DNA of 16,432 nt from Pontiellaceae bacterium (GTDB taxonomy: Bacteria; Verrucomicrobiota; Kiritimatiellia; Kiritimatiellales; Tichowtungiaceae), in assembly GCA_029934215.1 (NCBI GenBank), contig JAOZMR010000034.1, positions 1 to 16,432 of the forward strand, given 5' to 3'. This document shows positions 6,530 through 14,000 of the stretch, in pieces (position 1 is the first letter of the stretch; each line of letters starts with the position of its first letter). Position numbers and translations under genes: made by a program. The notes beneath the pieces are model-generated. The model ran no database searches, was not told the origin of the DNA, and saw only the letters and a list, made by a program, of their open reading frames with translations.

Positions 6530-6568
6530 GTTTCCATCGAAAATTGCACACAACTCGTTTGCATTCAT
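6458..6568 (-). CDS. Short ORF, probable remnant entering the repeat
   Basis: Directly after the STAND-nuclease stop there is a strong ribosome binding site, AGGAGG at 6577-6582 (plus-strand CCTCCT). It is followed 8 nt later by ATG at 6568; an ATG at 6574 is closer than ideal. The reading frame begins MNANELCAIFDGNF and then enters the composite repeat, giving FQGLEKARVQAQPASN, and stops at 6458. Total length is 36 residues. The good start with only about 14 non-repeat codons suggests the 5' end of a lost gene that was co-transcribed with the STAND-nuclease, cut short by the repeat. A real small protein is possible but less likely. Confidence 0.35.
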   Translation of the reverse strand: MNANELCAIFDGNFQGLEKARVQAQPASNVWKGLRF

Positions 6569-6586
6569 CACCATAGCCTCCTACAT

Positions 6587-9500
6587 CTACGTAGACTTAT
6601 TCCGGGAAACATCCAAAACGAATACATCGATACGTCCTGCGAGTTCTTGCGGAAGTTTTGCTTCGATACTCTGTTTCAGCATCTCCGCATTTTCGATTCC
6701 GTGGTTTTTGCGGTTTGCGACCTTTTCGTTTTCTCCAAACCAAAGTGCAAGAAAAACGCCCTGTTGCTCTGCGTCTGGGTGACTAGCGTAACGATCATAC
6801 AACTGCGCGGACGCAGCTGTGTATAAATCCTTATGCCACTGCCCTTTAACCTCTACAACAAGCAATCGTCTTTTCCCGTCAATCACTTTGGTCGCTGTAA
6901 AGTCACTACGTTTTTCATCCTTTAACTGATGTTCCAGAGTCACAGAAATGCCTTGCGGCAGAAGCTTCAAACTGAGGCGCTCTGCAATAATTTTTGTAGA
7001 TCTAACTTCGCTCAGTCGTTCTTCCTTTTCATAAAATTGATCAGCGGGATTAAACTCTCCACCATCAATGTCTTTTTGGAAATCTTGAAGTTCTTGAATC
7101 ACAAGTTGACGCAAATCTTCCACGGAGACTACGGCGTCATGATCCAGACCATTTACAATTTCCAGAGGTGTCGGTGGCTCGAAATCCATCAACGCTTTCT
7201 TTCTCATCTGACCAGCATGTATGCTTTTCAAATTATTATGCAGATCCGTGCAACGCGGATCGTCAAGCAATCGGTTGAGAACCGGGATTGCATCATCGGG
7301 GGCATCTGAACTCAACAACCAAACGATATCGGTCAAAAAACGGTATGCTTTCTCTCCTTTGGGACTCATTGACCCCCAATGGTTCGGGAGGTCGACCTTC
7401 GGCCACTTGTCGATAAAAGCATCCAAAATAGCTTCAACCTTCATCGCTGTGAACTTTGGCCAATAGAGATACTCGACAGAGTTCGTTCGTCCAGATCGAC
7501 TATAAAATAGAAGCACCGTATCTTTATCTGCTTTGAGCCAGTTCCAGTATAACTCAGGGATGTCGTTTAAAAAGTACCAGGCGCGCACGAACCAAAACGT
7601 TCGCTCTTTTTCAATCTCTTCATTGTCCGTTGGGTTGGGCCAGTTGAACATCATTTCCCGGCATCGCTCTTCAATTATTTCCTTCAACGCATCCCGATTG
7701 CCATGCTGAACCGCCATTTCAAAAAGGGTATTCAGCGGAGTGAACGCTAACTCTCGAAAATTCTTCAACCACTCAACGGAGAGTTTTGCACGCAAATGTC
7801 CGAATGCTTTTTCACTTTTCAACAACCAAATATCAGGGTTAGCACATCTCGGATGAGCCAGTTGTGGCTCAACATACTGTCGCAAAAACTCTTCAGCAGT
7901 CACTTGATCGGGGAATATGAGTCGATTCACTTCGTTTTCAAGAGCTTTGAGTTCTTCAGATGAAACGGCTCTGTAGCTCATATGAATGTTAGTACGTAAC
8001 GCTCTTAGAAGTGACAGGTCTACTTCTTCCAGATTGCCTTTATCACGCATGATCTCCAAACACGCCGCATAAAGGATTTGTTCCGAGGTTTGATACTGTG
8101 AGGCGCACTGCAGCTCAGCGAGCTTGGGCAGATCTGGAACAAGAGGAGCTATAAAATCAATGCTGTTTCTAAGCGCGTTCCGAACCAATATTTCATCACC
8201 AAACTCGGTCTCAATTTTTTCTGGAGACTGAAGCGTCAGCTCAGCAAATCTTTTTAAACAACTCCAATGGCGTCCCGCCTCGACCGGCTCGCGGTTTTCT
8301 TTAACATATTTGATGTTAGATGCATGGCTTTCGTTTTGTTTTCTGCGGATACATTTCAGGCTTCGGCTATGCCTGACACGCCCCGTGGAGTTATTTTCTG
8401 TAAATTGATTTACAGCATCCTTGTTCGCTCTGGTCCACTCTCGCATGAATAAGGGCTTTTCCAATGCGTGTTCGCGCATGTGTCGCCGCAAGTCATTTGG
8501 ACCTCGTTCGTCCTTATCTCGATAGTAGTCATGCCTAGCCAAATAGACCGCCCACAAATTGGGGTTGTCGATTTCAAAAGCCAAATCGACGATAAAGCTG
8601 TTGTCACCAGCTTGGAAATTGAGCCCGGAGTGGGAGTAACCACTGAACGTATCGTGTAGGGTGTCGAGAATCTCGCCACGATCCGTCAACCCATCGAACA
8701 CATGCGCGATAATGGCTCGGCGCAAGTTGTCATCTTTATGAAGCACATTCACCGCTTTGCTTTGGTCTGCGCTCTTACGTCCATAAAAGTTCAGGGGGTT
8801 GATCCATTGCCAAATTTGTAGAGGGTTAAAAGGAGGTGTTGCTAATTCAAAATAACGATCCAGCAACAAACCGGCCATTTTGCTTATCCCTGTGCGGCAC
8901 TCACACTCATACGATTTTTTTCCGCATTCACACACTAAGTCTTTCGTCAATCCGTCCAGGAGCTTCTCTGTAGTAGCGAGGTCCAACTCGGCGACAAATT
9001 CCCGTAGAAAGTAACGATTTTCCATTTCGCGGTTATTTCGATCTGAACGATCAGGATATAAGCTTGAGCAAACTCTAAGAAACTCTTCCAGATAAGATCG
9101 TTCAAATGAATCCAAGCCTACATTTTTGATGGTTTCTGCAGCAATACCTAGAGAAACGTTACTGGCCTCAGAAATCAAAACATCCAGCCCCGCGCGTTGC
9201 TCATCATCACTGATGTCGCGCAAGCATCTGTTCGCTAACAAACGAGTTTTTTCGCTTTCAGTCGGCTCTAATGTGAGTTGGCGCAACTCATCTTTTAGTT
9301 GTTCGATTGCCGGCGACCCGACTAGCAGTTCCAGAAGCAGACCACGCAAGTCCCCTTCACTTCCTCCCATGAGAAGAGGTTTAATATCCTCCACAACATC
9401 TGGAGTGAAGAATCCTGCAACACTAAATCTGCGCCAAAAATCTCCCCGTCGAAAATAGGGATCCGTTACTTCCGCATCTTTCAACTGCCTTAGAAGCAAA

Positions 9501-10657
9501 CGTTTTGATGACGGTTCAAGCTGGGAAGGATCACCATTCGCAAGCACAGCATAAGGATCCAGCTTGATCGCAGCTTGCGCGATAGATTTGATTCCGAGCG
9601 CAGCCATCCACCCCAGCAAACCTCGCAACTCATCTCGCACCGTTGAGTTTGGAGCGATAATTGACAGGCACTTAGCTACCGTTAATGAATCTGATACATC
9701 AGCGATTCGCTTCGTTAGATAATCTGCAGCACAATACTCCGCAACGATCTTGTGAACGTACCGATGCTGCCCCTCGCTGTCTCCCGGCTTGAAGAGGCGT
9801 GTTGCCAAGATGCAACCAGCAACAATATCGCCGCTGACCACCGAGGTCAGCAACGGATACATCTGGTTTTTGGCGGCTTCGCTTGTGCATACGCCCTCCG
9901 CGCCTGATAGCAGGAGTTTGGTGAATACATTTGCTGAGATATAAACCTTTTCAGACGTCGATAGAGGTGGGCGCGTTGTAGCCACACCAAGGTTTACTTC
10001 CTTTGCCAGACCTTCAACCGCTTTTGCAAAGATTGATCGTTTGTCGTCAAAATGTCTTCCGCTTTCAACATAGGCATAAGCAAATAGTTTAAGAAACTCG
10101 GGGTTTGGGAGAAGCATTTCTAAATCAAATCGAGTGACCTCGGCTTGAAACGTTGCAAAGTCCTCTTTTGGGAAGTGATGATCAAAAATCTTTCGCTGTT
10201 CTGTTTCATCAAACACACAGAGCCGAACTACCAGCGGTTCAACCCCAGTGAACTCTTTAAACGCGACTGTTGCAGCTTTCTCCCACTCGCTAGATCGACT
10301 CGACAAATATATATGAGTTGGTTTGGTTGCGGTAGCCTTGCCAAGAAGTTTGGAAATTCCGGATGCGTCTACTTTTGACAACTCATCGAATGCATCAATC
10401 ACGAGTGGAATATTTTTTGCCGTTTCTTCCGTGTACGCGAATTTGTTCGCTGTCACGACGGTTGCTCCAAGCTGACGGGCGAGACTCCCCATAAGCTCTG
10501 TTTTCCCCGCGCCGGGTTCTGCCAATATAACAACGTAATTAGAAGCGGCGAGTAGCTCCGCTTCCGTGTATGTCTTTTCATTAATTGAAAGGCAACGTTG
10601 GATGTAAAAAGTTGAGTTCATGATATATGAAAAACATTGATAATATTTTTCATCCAT
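6587..10657 (-). CDS. NACHT-like STAND NTPase with C-terminal PD-(D/E)XK nuclease (putative defence protein)
   Basis: This protein has 1356 residues. Its N-terminal NTPase shows Walker A AEPGAGKT (46-53), Walker B PLVIDAFDEL (84-93) and a sensor strand IYLSSRSSEW (116-125). After that come LLPNPEFLKLFAYAY (182-196) and HRYVHKIVAEYCAADYL (298-314), the H-x4-E-x2-AA-type motif that closes NACHT modules. Residues about 340-1170 are helical and repeat-like, the expected sensor region. They include a cysteine cluster, C576-x-C578 and C585-x-C587, that could bind metal. The C-terminal domain (about 1205-1356) has D1252, then LLVVEVKG with E1269 and K1271, then Q1285: a PD-(D/E)XK nuclease core. By analogy with Avs/bNACHT proteins, sensing of a phage product would trigger nuclease activity; this is inference. 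The start may instead be ATG 10621 (MNSTFYIQRC), which overlaps the stop of a 15-codon leader ORF. Confidence 0.85.
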   Translation of the reverse strand: MDEKYYQCFSYIMNSTFYIQRCLSINEKTYTEAELLAASNYVVILAEPGAGKTELMGSLARQLGATVVTANKFAYTEETAKNIPLVIDAFDELSKVDASGISKLLGKATATKPTHIYLSSRSSEWEKAATVAFKEFTGVEPLVVRLCVFDETEQRKIFDHHFPKEDFATFQAEVTRFDLEMLLPNPEFLKLFAYAYVESGRHFDDKRSIFAKAVEGLAKEVNLGVATTRPPLSTSEKVYISANVFTKLLLSGAEGVCTSEAAKNQMYPLLTSVVSGDIVAGCILATRLFKPGDSEGQHRYVHKIVAEYCAADYLTKRIADVSDSLTVAKCLSIIAPNSTVRDELRGLLGWMAALGIKSIAQAAIKLDPYAVLANGDPSQLEPSSKRLLLRQLKDAEVTDPYFRRGDFWRRFSVAGFFTPDVVEDIKPLLMGGSEGDLRGLLLELLVGSPAIEQLKDELRQLTLEPTESEKTRLLANRCLRDISDDEQRAGLDVLISEASNVSLGIAAETIKNVGLDSFERSYLEEFLRVCSSLYPDRSDRNNREMENRYFLREFVAELDLATTEKLLDGLTKDLVCECGKKSYECECRTGISKMAGLLLDRYFELATPPFNPLQIWQWINPLNFYGRKSADQSKAVNVLHKDDNLRRAIIAHVFDGLTDRGEILDTLHDTFSGYSHSGLNFQAGDNSFIVDLAFEIDNPNLWAVYLARHDYYRDKDERGPNDLRRHMREHALEKPLFMREWTRANKDAVNQFTENNSTGRVRHSRSLKCIRRKQNESHASNIKYVKENREPVEAGRHWSCLKRFAELTLQSPEKIETEFGDEILVRNALRNSIDFIAPLVPDLPKLAELQCASQYQTSEQILYAACLEIMRDKGNLEEVDLSLLRALRTNIHMSYRAVSSEELKALENEVNRLIFPDQVTAEEFLRQYVEPQLAHPRCANPDIWLLKSEKAFGHLRAKLSVEWLKNFRELAFTPLNTLFEMAVQHGNRDALKEIIEERCREMMFNWPNPTDNEEIEKERTFWFVRAWYFLNDIPELYWNWLKADKDTVLLFYSRSGRTNSVEYLYWPKFTAMKVEAILDAFIDKWPKVDLPNHWGSMSPKGEKAYRFLTDIVWLLSSDAPDDAIPVLNRLLDDPRCTDLHNNLKSIHAGQMRKKALMDFEPPTPLEIVNGLDHDAVVSVEDLRQLVIQELQDFQKDIDGGEFNPADQFYEKEERLSEVRSTKIIAERLSLKLLPQGISVTLEHQLKDEKRSDFTATKVIDGKRRLLVVEVKGQWHKDLYTAASAQLYDRYASHPDAEQQGVFLALWFGENEKVANRKNHGIENAEMLKQSIEAKLPQELAGRIDVFVLDVSRNKST

Positions 10658-10714
10658 TGTTCCATTTTATTATGCATAACTAAACCTCTTGCTTCTTCGG
10701 TCAAACCCGCGAAG

Positions 10715-10729
10715 TTCCAACCTTTGGAA
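10715..10729. repeat. TTCCAA-N3-TTGGAA palindrome between four-helix-bundle gene and STAND gene
   Basis: Perfect copy with spacer CCT, five bases after the stop codon of the four-helix-bundle gene on the minus strand and about 60 bp upstream of the STAND-nuclease start. The minus strand then carries TTGACC and, about 20 bp later, an AT-rich TATGCATAAT, a weak promoter possibility for the STAND gene. Confidence 0.8.
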
Positions 10730-10733
10730 AAAC

Positions 10734-11060
10734 TCACCGCCCCCTCCGCTGGGTTCGCACGCGATAGAGACGTTCCGAAAAGCCGCCTTCATCTTCAAAC
10801 TGTTTCGCCAACGTATCACTCTGGCGGGACAGCAACGCGCATGCCACACCAATCAAAACCAGCGCGGCATTTGCAGAAATCTCCGCGATATTCTGAACGC
10901 CCGACCGAGCCGCCTGCACCATTTGATCCCGCGTCCGGCTGAAACGGTCGATATACCTATCGACAAAACGCACCGTCACATCATATGCCAACTGATCAAC
11001 CTGAAAGCCCTTCAGCTTTCGATACCCGCCATGCGTTGGAATGAGTTGTTCATTACTCAT
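10734..11060 (-). pseudogene. Internally deleted four-helix-bundle suffix-domain gene, copy 2
   Basis: This 108-residue ORF overlaps the restriction-modification gene's stop in an ATGA. Residues 1-63 are the N-terminal half of the four-helix-bundle family (THGGYRKLKGFQVDQLAYD, then DQMVQAARSGVQNIAE). The rest is the C-terminal suffix domain (SANAALVLIGVACALLSRQS, then EDEGGFSERLYRVRTQRRG). Full-length proteins, as I remember them, are about 180-200 residues and have GS-type residues and two more helices after NIAE. The middle is missing here, but the frame is kept. It could be a residual small protein or a dead gene. Relatives include the Avd protein of diversity-generating retroelements, but no reverse transcriptase or repeat pair lies nearby. 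A nearly identical start occurs at 4020, and its tail at 6176-6213. Confidence 0.75.
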
Positions 11061-14000
11061 GCTTTCTCAATATCCAGTTCAGGCAATGCGTTGACGAGGG
11101 CTGTGGTTTTTAGGGAGACGGTGATGACTCGCTGGAAGAGTTCTAATGGATATTTGGCGTTGCCGATGGTTTCCGTTGCCCAGAGGTTGGCGTCGTTGAC
11201 GATGCCGCTCTTTTTGTCCGTGGTGACCGATTGCCGCTCCATCACCCATTCCAGCGCGGGTTTGCCGTTGACGATGTAGTCGTACGCTTCCAACGGTATG
11301 TCGCGGATCGTGATCTTCTCGTTGTAAATGACGGTGCTTTTGTCGGCGACGCTTTTGCCGTCGTTGTTCCGAACCTTGGAAAACTTCATTTTTACGACGC
11401 GGTAATCTTCCGGCTTTAAGCTCTTTTCGCCTTTGCCGAGATCGAGTTTAACGGGATGTTTTTTGACCGTTTCATAATTGAGATGAAGCTCCGCTAAATC
11501 GCGCCCTGCTTTGGAGAACGCCCAAAAGTCGGTGGCCTTTTTAACCGCAGGAATGCGCGGCAGCTCTTTGGTCAGATTGTCCGCGTAGCGCGTCCGATAT
11601 TCCGGCGAGTGCAACAATCCGTAGATATAATAAAACAGATCTTCTTTGGTGATGCTTTCGCCGGGATATTTTCCAAGAAAATGACCCAGGCCCGCATCGC
11701 TGATTCCGTCTTTGCGCGTATAGCCGTTTTCAACCTTTCCGCCAAACAAGTCGTCATCATTCGCTTTCTCATACAGATACAGCGGGAAGCATTGACCCTT
11801 TGAAACCATTTCGAGGTCGGGCAATGTATTTGCGATGAAAGAACAAAACTCTTTTGTGGAACCACGCCCCGTCATTGAGATGACAAGATTCTCAACTCCA
11901 GCCTCTGGAAAAACTCGTGGCATTTGGTAAACCATGTCGTTGTAATCTTTATCGAAATAAGCCCATTGCTTGGTGAATGGACGATACAAACTTTGAACAA
12001 TCAATTTCGGTTTAAAAGGAAGCTCTTTCCCTTTTCCAAAATCGTTATTCAACCCTCGATTCCAACTTATTTTCGATGGATCGACACAAACAAATCCATC
12101 GACTCGTGGTTTTATAGAACTCTCTGCATAGCGTTTCAGTTCAGAATGATAAACATCGATCATTCGTTGCATATTGGCGACGGTTTCTATTTTTGAAAAA
12201 TTATAGCACCAGGCATCACGGTTCGTTTTTATTCCGCTCGAGTAGTTCTCGAAAATCGTGAGTGCGGACTTCTCCTTTTTGTCGCCGATTCGAATAAAAT
12301 TATCGAAGGAATCATCACGCTGATTGATCCAATCGTGATGAGCGTCGGGAGTGATATTTTTCCAACCCTTGGAAGAAGTGATTCCTTCCAAGCTTTGGAA
12401 ATTGCTGACGATTTCTAATTTTTGATTTTGAGTGAGGTAGTCGCCAATATCATGCCAGTGGATTTTCCCGTGTTCTTTAGCGTCAGGGTTTTTGACAAGT
12501 AGCGAGATGGCGATGGGGGCGCGGCTTCCACTTCCGAAAATCTTCCCGCCCTCTTGTCGTGAACGTTCGCCTGAGGTGCGCTGATTTCCGCGCAGATGAA
12601 AAACGTAGATGGAGCTGAATTCCTCGGCGAGACATTTACGGAGTCCGTCGGCGGTGTTGGCTTCAAGAAACCCAGCGTTGGTGACAAATCCGATGATTCC
12701 GCTTTCGCCGACGCGGTCGCTCGCCCAACGGATGGCGCGGATATAGGAATCGTAGAGAGCGTTCTTATTGGTTGCCGTCGAATGAGCGGCATACGTCTGC
12801 CGAATGCTCTGATCGAGATCGGGATAGCCGACGTTTTGGTTGTTGTCGTTGGCGGATTCCTGTCCGGCGGAATACGGCGGGTTGCCCATAATGACGCGGA
12901 TGTCGAGGTTTTTCTGGCGGATGCGTCGGTCGGAGTTGTCGACGAGCAGGTTGCTGATGAGGTCGTCTTTTTCGTAGAGCTGGAAGGTGTCGGTTAAACA
13001 GATGCCGTTGAATGGAATGTAGATGCGGCTTCCAGCCGCATTTGCATGAGCGAAACGTATCGCTTCATCTTGAGACGCCGATTGCTCACCCGACGCTCGC
13101 CCGTCCTGCTGAACGAAGCTGGAAGCATCGTCTACGACACTGTGATAAACGGCTTCGATATTAATGGCGGCGATGTAGTACGCGAGCAGAACAATTTCGT
13201 TGGCGTGAATTTCGTTTTTGTATTTGTGCGGCAGTTGCTCGGCGCTGATGAGTCCGCTTTGCAGAAGTCGGGTGATAAAGGTTCCGGTGCCGGTAAAGGG
13301 ATCGAGAATGTGTACGCCTTTGTCGCCGAGCGAGAGGTTGAATTCGCTTTTAAGCAGGTCGTTAACGCTGTGGATGATGAAATCGACGACTTCGACGGGC
13401 GTGTAGACAATGCCGAGGCGTTCGGTCATTTTTGGGAAGGCGTTGCGGAAAAATTTGTCGTACAGCTCGACGACGATCTTTTGTTTTCCTTCGGCGTTGT
13501 CGATGCCGTCGGCGCGCATTTTTACGCTGTCGTAGAATTTTTCGAGCGTGTCGGTTTCTTTTTCGAGGCGATGCTCGTGAAGAATGTCGAGCACCTGCTG
13601 CATGGCTTTGGAAACGGGGTTGTTGCTGGCAAAGCTGTAGTCGGCAAAAAGCGCGTCGAATACGGGTTTGGTGATCAGATGTTGGGCGAGCATTTCGATG
13701 ACTTCGCCATCGGTGATGCTGTCGTTCAAGTCGTCGCGCAGTTCTTCGGCGAAGTCGGTGAAGGCTTTCGCCTCTTTCACGTTTTCGGGATTTTCAACGA
13801 TGGTGGTGATGCGGGTGATGTGCGTTTGCGCGATCTTGGCGATGTCTTTAGCCCATTCATCCCAATAGTTTCGGTTGCCGCATTTCTTGACGACTTTGGC
13901 GTAGAGGGCGCGTTCAAGTTCCCCGACGTTGAATTGCATTTCGGCTTGGTGCGCAATCGGTCCTTCTTCTTCGCCGAGGGTGTAGTCGCCTTTTCCGCTC

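Noticed and set aside
3709..11060. Diversity-generating retroelement, suggested by the Avd-related four-helix-bundle gene
   Set aside because: No reverse transcriptase and no template/variable repeat pair were seen; both copies are deleted.
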